Notes: generated by a model from the sequence alone, not told the origin. Positions 28,159 to 37,507 are shown, counted from the first letter of the stretch. The stretch is 64,000 nucleotides of DNA from Buttiauxella brennerae ATCC 51605 (GCF_001654925.1 NZ_LXER01000019.1:1-64000); one strand, 5' to 3'. A program made the numbers and translations.

Positions 28159-28479
28159 TTACTCAGGCTTGGTTTCGCCCATCACTTTCAACTTTTTGGA
28201 AATTTCACGACGTTCTTTAGACAGCTCAGCATTCTTGATGATGTAGTCATCAACACGGTCTTCATAGTCGGTTTTCATGCTGGCGATGATGCCTTGAATA
28301 GCTTCAATGCTCATACCTGGTTTGATGTAATCGCTCAGGTTATCAAGCAGCAGAACGCGTTTTGAGTTATCACGGATCTTTTTCTGTACGTCCTGGATTT
28401 CACGTTGCAGTTTGTTTTTGCGACGGAACAGACGTACGAACTCAAGCACGTCCTGGAAAGATGGTTTGATTGGTTCCAT
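28159..28479 (-). CDS. tmaR: TmaR (YeeX), pole-localised regulator of sugar PTS enzyme I
   Basis: A 106-residue DUF496 protein, nearly all helical, with two coiled-coil stretches (residues about 20-45 and 70-100). It starts [24 protein letters not shown]. In E. coli the tyrosine-phosphorylated protein clusters at cell poles and sequesters enzyme I of the phosphotransferase system. Its place beside yeeA and sbmC is conserved. It is probably transcribed alone. Confidence 0.93.
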   Translation of the reverse strand: MEPIKPSFQDVLEFVRLFRRKNKLQREIQDVQKKIRDNSKRVLLLDNLSDYIKPGMSIEAIQGIIASMKTDYEDRVDDYIIKNAELSKERREISKKLKVMGETKPE

Positions 28480-28745
28480 TTTTATACCCCTGCTAATTTC
28501 ATACTCGGATTCGTTAAGACAACCGCCATAAGATAACCTTAATGGTAGCGGCGGCCGCTGACAATTCTTTTATCCCCGTCCCGATTCGGGTGCAGGCTCG
28601 TTGGCTGCACTCCCTCACCCAGCCACTGACTCAAGCTGCGTGGCGCAGGGTGATATCCCGAACAGTACAGGCGATCAGTCTGTTTCGCTATCTTAACCTC
28701 AATTGATGCTGAATCGAAACCAGCAATTCGCCTCAGCCCTCGCAA

Positions 28746-29825
28746 TTATTTGCGTAACGCGCGGCAGATCAACTGTGACAGCAATTCTAGCTGGCGAGCC
28801 AGCTCAAGACTTAACCACACATAGCCATGAATAGGCGTTTCCTGAAGTTCACCGTTTTGCCCTTCCTGCATCAGCTGGCGCAATTCTTTGACGGTTTCGG
28901 TCAGCTTTTCGTTATTTGCGGAAATCGGCGATGGGTTGCCGTCGAGCAAAGCATGCGCGATGGCGCTAAGCGTGCGCTGAGTCATCTGCTGTGTATCGCG
29001 CAACGTGTGTGCGTTGATCATCAGAAAATGGCTTTCACGAGAAGCCCAGTAAGCGTTTATCTGCAACTCGAGGGTGCAAACCATATTGCGACTCACGGTT
29101 TGTATGGCTTCCAGAATAGATTTTTGGATGTGCGTTTCTTTGCTGCTCGGGCCAATCAGTGCACGCATTCTCACCACATCGCTCAGCACTTGCTGCAAGT
29201 GTTTTTCAAGGCGCGGGCGGTCTAACAGATTGGGGGAAAAGCCTGCGTTATAGACTCGGCCAAAAGCGGTGACGAAATTCGCCATCTGGATGCGCCAGTG
29301 GATAAACGCGCGCTGCGGATAAATGCTGGTAAACAGCATCGCCAGCAATGAGCCGAAGATAACATCGCCACTTCGCCACATCGCAATTTCCATGTCGCCT
29401 GCAGGCGCACCCACCACGACAGCCAAAGTGATACCAATCAGCAGAGCCTGGTATGGGCGTTTGCCCAGTGCCAGATAACCACAAATAAACATGGCGATGG
29501 CACACCACACCAGCATCAGTGGCAATGAAAACAGTTCCAGTTTCAGGGCGACCAGACCCATTGCAGCACCGCAAATGGTGCCACCAATACGTTCAAAAGC
29601 CCGCGGTACCACGTTCCCCCAAAAGGAGATTGGCCCCATCACCACGACTAACGTGATTAACGGCCATGTGCCTTCTGGTACTTTCAGTAAATGAACGATA
29701 AGAAAAGTAAGGACGAAGGCCAGCGCAATGCGAACGCCATGAACAATTCGGTAATTGCGATAAACGCTGAGCTCAAAAGGACTTAGTGATTTGTCGGGAC
29801 GCACACCCGGCTCTCCTGAAAACAA
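28746..29825 (-). CDS. yeeA: YeeA, FUSC-family inner-membrane protein
   Basis: A 359-residue membrane protein. About six hydrophobic segments in residues 30-175 form an FUSC/aromatic-acid-exporter-like domain (VPEGTWPLITLVVVMGPISFWG, then RIGGTICGAAMGLVALKLE). The C-terminal half is cytoplasmic and helical. Function is unproven; relatives export aromatic acids. The 266 bases between it and tmaR hold only short hairpins (a GCAGGCTCGTTGGCTGC type near 28590) and no convincing gene. Confidence 0.88.
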   Translation of the reverse strand: MFSGEPGVRPDKSLSPFELSVYRNYRIVHGVRIALAFVLTFLIVHLLKVPEGTWPLITLVVVMGPISFWGNVVPRAFERIGGTICGAAMGLVALKLELFSLPLMLVWCAIAMFICGYLALGKRPYQALLIGITLAVVVGAPAGDMEIAMWRSGDVIFGSLLAMLFTSIYPQRAFIHWRIQMANFVTAFGRVYNAGFSPNLLDRPRLEKHLQQVLSDVVRMRALIGPSSKETHIQKSILEAIQTVSRNMVCTLELQINAYWASRESHFLMINAHTLRDTQQMTQRTLSAIAHALLDGNPSPISANNEKLTETVKELRQLMQEGQNGELQETPIHGYVWLSLELARQLELLSQLICRALRK

Positions 29826-29867
29826 AAATGGGATTGTACCTGTTTTTTTGGAATGAACCTCACAAAG

Positions 29868-29890
29868 TTAGGGGGCTTGTGCCCCCTTTA
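29868..29890 (-). terminator. hairpin after sbmC
   Basis: AGGGGGC and GCCCCCT form a seven-pair stem with a four-base TTGT loop, directly after the sbmC stop on the minus strand. The tail is not a clean T run on that strand. Confidence 0.5.
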
Positions 29891-29893
29891 GCA

Positions 29894-30364
29894 TCAGACT
29901 TGATCTGCCACGGGAATATACATATCTATTTCCCAGACTCCGCTTTCTGATCCATCGTTAAGATAGTGTTCAAAGCAGGCTTTCGGTGCCATTTGATAGC
30001 GGTTGTCAGCCAGCAGGCTGTCAAAGAACAGGTTCCACGGCCTGGCAAAATCACCGTCATCAACACGGGCACGCGCCACCGCATACTGTCCGGCTTCTAT
30101 TTTGGTGGTGATAACGCCTTCACTGTTTTCAGGCACGGTGAAGTTTTCAGCCACCGATACCACGGTATCGCAGCGCAGCTTTTCCGCAGGCACGACGTCC
30201 GGGTTATCGTAATAAACCGCCAGCCACTCTTCGCCGACAATTTTGTGTGTTTTCACCCACGCAGAAAGCTGTTCAAACCCTTGATGAACCGTTTTTTCCC
30301 ACGGCCCTACCATATGAAAACCAGCTACTTTCCGCTCATGCACTTGTTGTACGTTAAATTCCAT
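29894..30364 (-). CDS. sbmC: DNA gyrase inhibitor SbmC/GyrI
   Basis: A 156-residue GyrI-like protein. It protects gyrase from toxins such as microcin B17 and is SOS-induced in E. coli. Characteristic pieces are [27 protein letters not shown] and the C-terminal [10 protein letters not shown]. The ATG at 30364 has a strong AGGAGGT site five bases before it, so the longer open frame is rejected. A LexA-like box lies about 26 bases upstream. Confidence 0.93.
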   Translation of the reverse strand: MEFNVQQVHERKVAGFHMVGPWEKTVHQGFEQLSAWVKTHKIVGEEWLAVYYDNPDVVPAEKLRCDTVVSVAENFTVPENSEGVITTKIEAGQYAVARARVDDGDFARPWNLFFDSLLADNRYQMAPKACFEHYLNDGSESGVWEIDMYIPVADQV

Positions 30365-30389
30365 ATGACCTCCTGACCCGATTAAAAGC

Positions 30390-30407
30390 ACTGTATGTTT
30401 ATACATC
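30390..30407 (-). promoter_or_regulatory. LexA (SOS) box of sbmC
   Basis: CTGT-N8-ACAT (30391-30406) is one base from the CTGT-N8-ACAG consensus and has the usual AT-rich centre. E. coli sbmC is a LexA target, and the position upstream of the start fits. Confidence 0.65.
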
Positions 30408-30533
30408 ACTATATGACTGGGAAACAATCCTTTGTCAGGGTGATGTGGTTACTTTGCGAGCGTGATCGCTTTTAGCAAATCTTTCGCCTGTTGATCCGCC
30501 TGTTGATCGTAGTTCAGCCGCAGAGGACTGACG

Positions 30534-30566
30534 AAAAAAAAGCCGACATTGCTGTCGGCTCTTTTC
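30534..30566 (-). terminator. rho-independent terminator of dacD
   Basis: On the minus strand AGCCGACA and TGTCGGCT form a stem around GCAA, followed by seven T. It lies 16 bases after the dacD stop. Confidence 0.85.
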
Positions 30567-30581
30567 ACATTGAGTTCTCAG

Positions 30582-31748
30582 TTACAGTTTGTGGCTTAAA
30601 TAGTCGCTAAACCGTGACCATGCACTGCCCTTTTTAACGTTTGCCAGCGTCACCAGTGGCCAGTGAGCAATAAGTTTGTCGCGGTCAAAGAGTTCGATTT
30701 CCCCAACCTGCTGGTTTGCAGCAATCGGCGCTTCAATTTCCTGGCTGTCGAGAACATATTTAGCTTTTATATTAGCCACTTCCGACTTCGGCAGCGCGAG
30801 GTAGAAATCCTGGTTGGTGCCAACGTCAACGCTCTTTTGATCGCCATACCAGATTGCTTCGGTGCCAATTTTTTTGCCTTTATGCAGCACCTGCACCGTA
30901 TCAAAATTATCCTGGCCCCAGTGCAGTAATTTACGCGCCTGATCTTCACGTCCTTTCGGGCTTTCAGCCCCCATGACGACGGCAATTAAACGGCGCTCAC
31001 CCACCACACTTGAAGCGATTAAGTTAAAGCCCGCACTGGCTGTATGCCCTGTTTTCAGGCCATCAACGTTCAGCTCCTTGTCCCACAGCAAGCCATTACG
31101 GTTCTGCTGAGTAATGCCATTCCATGTCAGACTGCGTTCGCTGTACATGTGATAGAAATCAGGTTCACCGTGAATAATGGCGCGGGAAAGAACGGCCAGA
31201 TCGAAGGCTGAACTGTGCTGACCCGGCGCATCAAGGCCGTGCACCGTTTCGAAATGGGTATCGCGCAGGCGGAGTTGCTGCACGTATTTGTTCATCATCG
31301 CCACAAATTGTGGCTCGCCACCCGCAACATAATCAGCCAGGGCAACGCAGGCATCATTACCGGAATCAATAATCAGCCCACGGCTTAAATCATGTACCGT
31401 TAGTCGGTCGCCGGCTTTCAGGAACATCAGCGATGAACCTTCAAACACAGGATTCCCCTTCGCCCAGGCATCTTTACCGACGGTGACCATATCGTTTGCC
31501 GAGATACGCCCGCTATCAATGGCGCGATCGACCACGTAGCCGGTCATCAGCTTTGTCAGACTCGCCGGGTTACGTCGCACATGCTCATTTTGCGCAGTCA
31601 GGATTTGCCCGGTGGTGTAATCCATCAACACCCACGACCCCGCCTGAATTTGTGGTGGTGGTGGCGCATTAACGAAAGTATCGTTGGCAAAAACGGAGTG
31701 AGCAGATAAAGAAAGCAGTGAACAGACAGCAAACAGACGGATCTTCAA
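30582..31748 (-). CDS. dacD: D-alanyl-D-alanine carboxypeptidase (PBP6b)
   Basis: A 388-residue low-molecular-weight penicillin-binding protein. A signal peptide covers residues 1-21. The serine active-site motifs are SLTK (S63-K66), SGN (129-131) and KTG (232-234). The C-terminus ends in an amphipathic anchor (WSRFSDYLSHKL). It trims the terminal D-Ala from peptidoglycan stem peptides. Position next to sbcB is conserved with E. coli. Confidence 0.95.
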   Translation of the reverse strand: MKIRLFAVCSLLSLSAHSVFANDTFVNAPPPPQIQAGSWVLMDYTTGQILTAQNEHVRRNPASLTKLMTGYVVDRAIDSGRISANDMVTVGKDAWAKGNPVFEGSSLMFLKAGDRLTVHDLSRGLIIDSGNDACVALADYVAGGEPQFVAMMNKYVQQLRLRDTHFETVHGLDAPGQHSSAFDLAVLSRAIIHGEPDFYHMYSERSLTWNGITQQNRNGLLWDKELNVDGLKTGHTASAGFNLIASSVVGERRLIAVVMGAESPKGREDQARKLLHWGQDNFDTVQVLHKGKKIGTEAIWYGDQKSVDVGTNQDFYLALPKSEVANIKAKYVLDSQEIEAPIAANQQVGEIELFDRDKLIAHWPLVTLANVKKGSAWSRFSDYLSHKL

Positions 31749-31951
31749 CGATATACCCTCGGTAACAATAAATTCAGCCGCCTCTTTTACTGGAGTTTGC
31801 GACTTTTTTCGCGATTAAATTGCAAAAAGTTATGAATAATCAAATTTACTCGCCAGATTGGATACTTTTCCCGGTAGTGCAGGCGGCGGGTTAATGGTTT
31901 ACCATGGCGTTATGCAGCACCAGCAAATAATGATGGATACATGGAGAGAGT

Positions 31952-32085
31952 TTTAGTGGGATTTCAGTTTAATAACAGTATGTTAAACATCACTCAAGGG
32001 CGGGGGTAAACCGTGGAAAATTCAACGCAACAACCGACCTTCCTCTTTCATGATTATGAAACCTTCGGCAAAAGCCCATCCCTTG
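31952..32085 (+). repeat. left copy of the sbcB-start direct repeat (attL-like)
   Basis: This 134-base stretch recurs at 36011-36144 with three visible mismatches (GG/AT at 31959-31960 and one G/T in the coding part). It covers the sbcB leader, the GTG start and the first 24 codons. The copies stop matching after CCCTTG. The two bracket gtrABC and an integrase remnant, as left and right prophage ends would. Confidence 0.85.
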
Positions 32086-32159
32086 CCGCGCCTGACTTCA
32101 TGAAACGAAGCGGTGAGATTGGTACGCAATTTGGTACACTGCCTCGATTTCATCATTAA
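32013..32159 (+). pseudogene. sbcB: truncated sbcB 5' fragment fused to prophage DNA
   Basis: The GTG start and codons 1-24 are those of exonuclease I (including the DYET metal-binding segment). The frame then leaves the sbcB sequence and runs 24 codons into unrelated DNA before a stop at 32157. It is the original chromosomal start cut off by phage integration. It still has the native upstream region shared with divergent dacD, so a 48-residue peptide could be made but would not be an exonuclease. Confidence 0.85.
32119..32140. promoter_or_regulatory. candidate integrase arm-type sites, left end
   Basis: Two copies of TTGGTAC(G/A)C lie side by side (32119-32129 and 32131-32140), about 35 bases inside the left repeat. 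Three more copies occur inside the right end at 35900-35943. This distribution is what integrase arm sites of a split attP would give. Confidence 0.55.
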
Positions 32160-32284
32160 TTAACATCTCTTCCTCTTCTTCTATATAGAAGGAAACCTTG
32201 ATGGCAAGATTTCCAAGTCACATCACCGGCACATCGTCGAACTATCCGTTCCTAGCATCGTTGAGTATCCGCAGAGCCGCGCGG

Positions 32285-32330
32285 ATAGCCAGTAGTCTAC
32301 AAATTGGTAGTTGATCAATGGATGATCAGA
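32285..32330 (+). promoter_or_regulatory. candidate Dam/OxyR-sensitive gtr control region
   Basis: Two GATC sites (32313-32316 and 32324-32327) lie 11 bases apart within 60-70 bases of gtrA, next to ATAG/CTAC/TAGT elements spaced roughly like an OxyR site. Several phage gtr operons phase-vary through competing Dam methylation and OxyR binding at such GATC pairs. The OxyR match here is partial. Confidence 0.4.
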
Positions 32331-32382
32331 TTCCTCTTGGGTGCTAAACTCCCCGCCTACAAAAAACTACTCATACAGACAA

Positions 32383-32748
32383 ATGCTTAAGCTATTTTCG
32401 AAATATTTTACAGTCGGTATTTTCAATACTGCTATCCACTGGGTTGTGTTTGCCGCTTGTTTGTATGCGCTCCACACTAACCAGGCTCTGGCTAACTTCG
32501 TAGCATTCTGCGTAGCTGTAACATTCTCATTCTTCGCTAATGCGAAATACACATTCAAAGCGCGAGCCACTTCTGGCCGGTATCTGATTTATCTCGGGTT
32601 TATGGGTGTGCTCAGTGCGACTACCGGTTGGTTTGCTGATGCCTGCGGGCTACCAGCCTTGTTCACGCTGATTGGATTCTCAGTCATCAGTCTCATTTGC
32701 GGTTTCTTCTATTCTAAATTCATCGTTTTCCGGAGTGAAAAAGCGTGA
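32383..32748 (+). CDS. gtrA: GtrA, bactoprenol-linked glucose flippase
   Basis: A 121-residue protein with four hydrophobic helices, the standard GtrA length and fold. It starts [20 protein letters not shown]. GtrA flips glucosyl-undecaprenyl phosphate to the periplasm. The ATG at 32383 is preferred to an in-frame GTG 14 codons upstream. It overlaps gtrB by four bases. Confidence 0.93.
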   Translation: MLKLFSKYFTVGIFNTAIHWVVFAACLYALHTNQALANFVAFCVAVTFSFFANAKYTFKARATSGRYLIYLGFMGVLSATTGWFADACGLPALFTLIGFSVISLICGFFYSKFIVFRSEKA

Positions 32749-33662
32749 AAATATCTTTGGTTGTTCCTGTCTTCAATGAAGAGGACACGATTCCTATTTT
32801 TTATAAAACAGTTCGCGAATTTGATGAGCTGAAAGAACATGAAGTAGAAATCGTCTTTATCAATGACGGCAGCAAAGATTCCACTGAAGCCATTATAAAC
32901 GCACTGGCTTTATCTGATAGCATGGTCAAGGCACTATCTTTCACGCGTAACTTTGGCAAAGAGCCTGCTTTATTTGCTGGCTTGGATAATGCCACTGGCG
33001 ACGCAGTGATACCAATTGACGTTGACCTGCAAGATCCTATTGAAGTTATCCCTCATCTTATAGAAAAGTGGCAAGCTGGTGCAGATATTGTTCTCGCAAA
33101 ACGCACTGACAGAAGCACAGACGGTCGCCTTAAGCGCAAGTCAGCTGAGATGTTTTACAAACTTCATAACAAAATCAGCAATCCAAAAATAGAAGAAAAT
33201 GTTGGTGATTTCCGTCTGATGTCACGCGAAATTGTAGAAAACATCAAACTTATGCCTGAGCGAAATTTATTCATGAAAGGCATATTGAGTTGGGTTGGCG
33301 GCAAAGTTGATGTAGTTGAATATGCCAGAGCCGAACGTGTAGCTGGAAGTACGAAATTCAATGGGTGGAAGTTATGGAACCTGGCCCTTGAAGGGATTAC
33401 ATCCTTCTCTACCTTCCCGTTGAGAATCTGGAGCTACGTGGGCCTTTTCGTTGCAGGACTATCGTTTATATATGGCGTATGGATGATTGCAGATACTCTC
33501 GCCTTCGGAAATCCCGTACGCGGCTATCCATCACTACTTGTTTGTGTTTTGTTTTTGGGTGGCGTGCAATTAATAGGTATCGGGGTGCTAGGTGAATATA
33601 TAGGTAGAATCTATTTAGAAACAAAAAAACGCCCTCGTTATATCCTTAGGAGTAAAAAATGA
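32745..33662 (+). CDS. gtrB: GtrB, bactoprenol glucosyltransferase
   Basis: A 305-residue family-2 glycosyltransferase that moves glucose from UDP-glucose to undecaprenyl phosphate. The nucleotide site is INDGS (39-43), the catalytic/metal segment is DVDLQDP (92-98), and two C-terminal membrane helices cover about 230-290. The start overlaps gtrA and the end overlaps gtrC, so the three are translated as a unit. Confidence 0.95.
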   Translation: MKISLVVPVFNEEDTIPIFYKTVREFDELKEHEVEIVFINDGSKDSTEAIINALALSDSMVKALSFTRNFGKEPALFAGLDNATGDAVIPIDVDLQDPIEVIPHLIEKWQAGADIVLAKRTDRSTDGRLKRKSAEMFYKLHNKISNPKIEENVGDFRLMSREIVENIKLMPERNLFMKGILSWVGGKVDVVEYARAERVAGSTKFNGWKLWNLALEGITSFSTFPLRIWSYVGLFVAGLSFIYGVWMIADTLAFGNPVRGYPSLLVCVLFLGGVQLIGIGVLGEYIGRIYLETKKRPRYILRSKK

Positions 33663-35122
33663 TTAACAATATAAAAAAATATTTTTTTGCCGTTATGTTT
33701 TTCACTCTACCTATAATAATGGCGAACTTTTATTATATTGATGATAATGGCAGATCTATTGAGGGATATACCAATTGGGGGATTGATGGAAGACCTTTAG
33801 CGGACTTCATCATGCGCTCGATCAATCTTTCATCTAGACTCGTTGATATTTTTCCATTAAACATAATAGTTTCTGCTCTTTTACTTTCCCTGGCGCTTTC
33901 TGCCTTGAAAGCGGATTTAGAAAATAATAGAAACAAAAACTTCCTGACATTTATAATACCTCTACTAATGGTTTTCAATATTTTCTATTTAGAGGTTTTT
34001 TCGTATAGATTTGATTCAATTACAATATCAACGGCAGTAATGTGCTGTGTTTTTTTATCTAGAATATATAAATCCCCCAAAATTGATGCAATTATCACGT
34101 CGGCACTAACAGTTGCAGCAATGTCGCTGTATCAAACAACGATAAATGTAGCGATCATACTAATAATATTCAACCTCATATTGCTTGCAATCAATGAAAA
34201 CAAACCTGATATTGTATTCAGAGGCATTGCAATAAAAGTAATTTCACTTATTTCTGGAGTGCTGATATATTATATCATTGTGCTTCCTGCATCACATAGT
34301 GGTGGCAACGGGACTGACCACCCAGGTGTGGATTTTTATTACGCTTTAGTAAATATTTTTATAAATATCGATGCCATGACAAGCATTGTATCAAATTTTA
34401 TTTTAAACAATAACGGGAAGTACGTATTATTATTTTTATTCTTGCTTTCTCAGATATCATGCATAATCCTTGCAGTGAGCAGCAAAAAGAAATCCATAGT
34501 AATATCTATGTTGATGTTAATTTCTCCTCTTATTGTGTTCATATCCATGTTTGGAGTAATGCTTACTCTTGAAAACATTCTTTTCTCCCCTAGAATTTAT
34601 ATTTCATATGGCGCTTTTTCTTTCTTTTCTTTCGGTGTGGCTTTTCTTGCTATGCCCCCAAAAGCATCAAAGGCATGTTACTCATGCTTATTACCAATAA
34701 CGTATTCTGTAGTGCTTTCATATGCATATGGCAACACTTTAAAATCTCAAGATCTAATAAACATGAATACCGCAACAAAAATAAATGGTGACATAGAGAG
34801 TATTTATCGAGGTAACGAAAATGTAATATTATCGTTCAATGGCATATACCCTACATCCCCCGTCATGAGTAACACAACCAGCGTTTTCCCTCAAATTAAA
34901 AGTATGATTCCAAATTATTTTGCTAACTGGTGGTGGAGTTTTCAATATATGAAAAGAATTGGATATACGTATACCTACCCTGGTCCCATGAGTGCAGAGG
35001 AAGCTATTTCTAAATATAACTTATGCAGCACAAGTAATTTTGTAAAAAAAAGCGACTATAGCATATTTATGCGTGGAAACTTTGCTTTAATAGATTTCTC
35101 AAACTCAATCTGTAATAAATAG
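33659..35122 (+). CDS. gtrC: GtrC-type O-antigen glucosyltransferase
   Basis: A 487-residue multi-spanning membrane protein with about ten hydrophobic segments. It is the serotype-specific member of the gtr trio, placing glucose on a particular O-antigen sugar in the periplasm. Early features match the GtrC class: [22 protein letters not shown] in the first periplasmic loop, then SYRFDSI. Base composition is clearly more AT-rich than gtrAB, as usual for this gene. The linkage it makes cannot be predicted. Confidence 0.82.
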   Translation: MINNIKKYFFAVMFFTLPIIMANFYYIDDNGRSIEGYTNWGIDGRPLADFIMRSINLSSRLVDIFPLNIIVSALLLSLALSALKADLENNRNKNFLTFIIPLLMVFNIFYLEVFSYRFDSITISTAVMCCVFLSRIYKSPKIDAIITSALTVAAMSLYQTTINVAIILIIFNLILLAINENKPDIVFRGIAIKVISLISGVLIYYIIVLPASHSGGNGTDHPGVDFYYALVNIFINIDAMTSIVSNFILNNNGKYVLLFLFLLSQISCIILAVSSKKKSIVISMLMLISPLIVFISMFGVMLTLENILFSPRIYISYGAFSFFSFGVAFLAMPPKASKACYSCLLPITYSVVLSYAYGNTLKSQDLINMNTATKINGDIESIYRGNENVILSFNGIYPTSPVMSNTTSVFPQIKSMIPNYFANWWWSFQYMKRIGYTYTYPGPMSAEEAISKYNLCSTSNFVKKSDYSIFMRGNFALIDFSNSICNK

Positions 35123-35552
35123 CATGTATATTTAATGATAAACCTGAAATTTAATTAATTTAGAAATATGATAGGGGCGTCCTTGCCCTTATCATTATGA
35201 GTCCAGTATTGCCATCATTGGTGAGCCCCAACACTAGCGCAAACGATGCAAGTAGAACATTCCAACAACATTTAGGTGTCGTTAATGTTCATGTAAAATT
35301 CAGCTTTAGACAAAGTCCAAATTCATTTGGCGCAATTGCTGTAATAAATGTGCTGTCGTCATCAATGGTGGTAATGTTTGCACCTACAGCACCAGCAGAC
35401 AGTCTTGTTTTTCTAGATTTCGACCCAACTGTAGCGGTTACCGAACCCAACACCGATGGATGGCGACTGTGAAAATGGTTTTACGTAGAAAATATTTCCA
35501 GCCTCTACTTTCACGATGATCGCCTCATAATAAACAATCCCATAGTAATTAA
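35123..35552. other. degraded phage DNA between gtrC and the integrase remnant
   Basis: A hairpin ATGATA-GGGGC/GCCC-TTATCAT (35168-35195) closes gtrC. Two minus-strand frames without starts follow one another (35413-35682 and 35289-35480). They read like pieces of one beta-rich protein split by frameshifts (for example ...VEAGNIFYVKPFSQSP and then SAGAVGANITTIDDDSTFITAI). In P22-like phages the tail-spike gene faces gtrC from this side, so a tail-spike remnant is one possibility. A plus-strand frame at 35197-35472 is probably a shadow. Confidence 0.4.
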
Positions 35553-35891
35553 TTAGCCGGCTGAGAATGAACTTTGCAACTCCGGAGTCTGAACAGACCC
35601 GGGCGCGTCGACTATTAGCCTTATCTTCCTGAACCCACTGCTTAACAGTAATCGAACTATAGTGGCCAAATTCAGAATGCCACTACAGTCATGCGGGATC
35701 CTCAATTCGGCAGTAATGCCTCTAGCCTCTTTGAGTTGTACGTCAGGAGATCGCCCGAGACTCAATCTTTGAGCTTTTGATTCCCTACTGTACCGGTACC
35801 GCACACTGAGTCCGTCAGCATCCGATACTTCTTGCGGGCTTGAAAATGGTTTACCATGTATTGAGCGAAGTTTAGTGTCACTGAGAGCCAT
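35553..35891 (-). pseudogene. int: tyrosine integrase remnant
   Basis: The first 60-70 codons are an integrase N-terminus of the DUF4102 class: MALSDTKLRSIHGKPFSS, DADGLSVR, YRYSRESKAQRLSLGRSPD and LKEARG. About ten residues expected between GLSVR and YRY are missing. After LKEARGITAEL the sequence no longer resembles an integrase and the catalytic Arg-His-Arg-Tyr domain is absent. It starts 120 bases from the right sbcB repeat, where an integrase gene belongs. The remnant cannot recombine. Confidence 0.75.
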
Positions 35892-35898
35892 AATAATA

Positions 35899-35944
35899 TT
35901 TGGTACGCATCAGAAAGTGGGTTTGGTACACTTCTGGTACGCAA
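35899..35944. promoter_or_regulatory. candidate integrase arm-type sites, right end
   Basis: Three copies of TGGTAC(G/A)C occur at 35900-35909, 35923-35932 and 35934-35944, directly upstream of the integrase remnant and about 70-110 bases from the right repeat. They match the pair inside the left end. Confidence 0.55.
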
Positions 35945-36010
35945 TATCACATGGACTAAAGTGGACAGTAAAAAACAATTAGGGACGCAGATTGACGTAT
36001 GAAGGGGTTA

Positions 36011-36144
36011 TTTAGTGATATTTCAGTTTAATAACAGTATGTTAAACATCACTCAAGGGCGGGGGTAAACCGTGGAAAATTCAACGCAACAACCTACCTT
36101 CCTCTTTCATGATTATGAAACCTTCGGCAAAAGCCCATCCCTTG
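36011..36144 (+). repeat. right copy of the sbcB-start direct repeat (attR-like)
   Basis: This copy carries the leader, GTG start and first codons of the intact sbcB. If integration explains the arrangement, this copy came in with the phage and restored the gene, as phages that integrate in the 5' end of a gene often do. The promoter of today's sbcB would then be phage-derived. Confidence 0.8.
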
Positions 36145-37499
36145 ACCGCCCAGCGCAATTTGCGGCTATTCGTACCGATGAACAATTCAATGTCATCGGT
36201 GAGCCAGAAGTCTTTTACTGCAAGCCTGCGGATGACTATTTACCTCAGCCAGAAGCGGTGATGATTACCGGCATTACACCGCAGCAAGCCCTGGCGCGCG
36301 GTGTTAATGAAGCCGATTTTGCAAAGCGCATTCATAGCATCTTCACTGTGCCGAAAACCTGCGTGATCGGTTACAACAACGTGCGATTCGATGATGAAGT
36401 TACGCGTAATATTTTTTACCGTAATTTCTACGATCCTTATGGCTGGAGCTGGCAGAACGATAATTCGCGCTGGGATCTACTCGATGTCATGCGCGCCTGT
36501 TATGCCCTGCGCCCGGAAGGAATTATCTGGCCTGAAAACGAAGAGGGGCTGCCGAGTTTCCGCCTTGAACACCTGACCAAAGCCAATGGCATTGAACATG
36601 CGAATGCGCACGATGCGATGTCAGATGTGTACGCCACTATCGCCATGGCGCAATTAGTCAAAACACGCCAGCCGCGCTTGTTTGAGTACCTCTACAGCCA
36701 TCGTTCTAAGCACAAGCTCAACACGCTGATTGATATTCCGCAGATGAAACCACTGGTGCATGTTTCCGGCATGTTCGGCGCATGGCGTGGTAACACCAGC
36801 TGGATTGCGCCGCTGGCCTGGCACCCGGATAACAAAAATGCGGTGATTATGGTCGATTTAGCGGGTGATATTTCGCCACTGCTGGAACTCGATGCCGATA
36901 CGTTACGCGAACGCTTATACACGCCAAAAGCCGCGCTTGGCGATGCCGCAGCGGTGCCAATCAAACTGGTTCATTTGAATAAATGCCCGGTGTTAGCAGT
37001 GGCGAACACCTTGCGCCCGGAAGATGCTGAACGGTTAGGAATCGATCGTAAGCGTTGTCTGGATAACCTGAAGTTGTTGCGCGAGCATCCCGTAGTGCGT
37101 GAAAAGGCCGTTGCTATTTTTGCTGAAGCAGAGCCTTTTGTGCCATCTGATAACGTTGACGCGCAGCTTTATAATGGCTTTTTCAGCGATGCTGACCGCG
37201 CCGCAATGCGCATTGTGCTGCAAACCGACCCGCAAAATCTGCCGGCTCTGGATATTACGTTCGCTGATAAGCGCATTGAAAAACTGCTGTTTAACTACCG
37301 TGCCCGAAATTTCCCCGGCACGCTGGATGAAGCAGAGCAGCAGCGCTGGTTAGAACACCGTCGGGATGTGTTATCTCAGGAAGCATTGCAAGCCTACGCT
37401 CAGGAACTGGAAGCACTGTATAACCTGCATGAAGGGAATAAAGAGAAAACGGCGTTGCTTAAGGAGTTGTTTGAGTATGCGCAGTTTTTGGTAGGGTAA
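36072..37499 (+). CDS. sbcB: exonuclease I
   Basis: A 475-residue 3'-5' single-strand DNA exonuclease of the DEDD superfamily, used in recombination and mismatch repair. The first metal residues are D14 and E16 (FHDYETFG). NNVRFDDEVTRNIFYRNFYDPYG and ANAHDAMSDVYATIAMA supply further catalytic residues. Length is normal. The start is GTG after GGGCGGGGG. Its first 24 codons lie in the duplicated segment, so the gene was rebuilt and not destroyed by the prophage. Confidence 0.96.
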   Translation: MENSTQQPTFLFHDYETFGKSPSLDRPAQFAAIRTDEQFNVIGEPEVFYCKPADDYLPQPEAVMITGITPQQALARGVNEADFAKRIHSIFTVPKTCVIGYNNVRFDDEVTRNIFYRNFYDPYGWSWQNDNSRWDLLDVMRACYALRPEGIIWPENEEGLPSFRLEHLTKANGIEHANAHDAMSDVYATIAMAQLVKTRQPRLFEYLYSHRSKHKLNTLIDIPQMKPLVHVSGMFGAWRGNTSWIAPLAWHPDNKNAVIMVDLAGDISPLLELDADTLRERLYTPKAALGDAAAVPIKLVHLNKCPVLAVANTLRPEDAERLGIDRKRCLDNLKLLREHPVVREKAVAIFAEAEPFVPSDNVDAQLYNGFFSDADRAAMRIVLQTDPQNLPALDITFADKRIEKLLFNYRARNFPGTLDEAEQQRWLEHRRDVLSQEALQAYAQELEALYNLHEGNKEKTALLKELFEYAQFLVG

Positions 37500-37507
37500 T
37501 AGATAGC

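Noticed and set aside
28539-28745. 68-codon minus-strand frame between yeeA and tmaR
   Set aside because: Composition and hairpins look like intergenic repeat DNA; no ribosome site and no family.
35197-35472. 91-codon plus-strand frame after gtrC
   Set aside because: No ribosome site or known family; the opposite strand has more protein-like frames, so this is probably a shadow.
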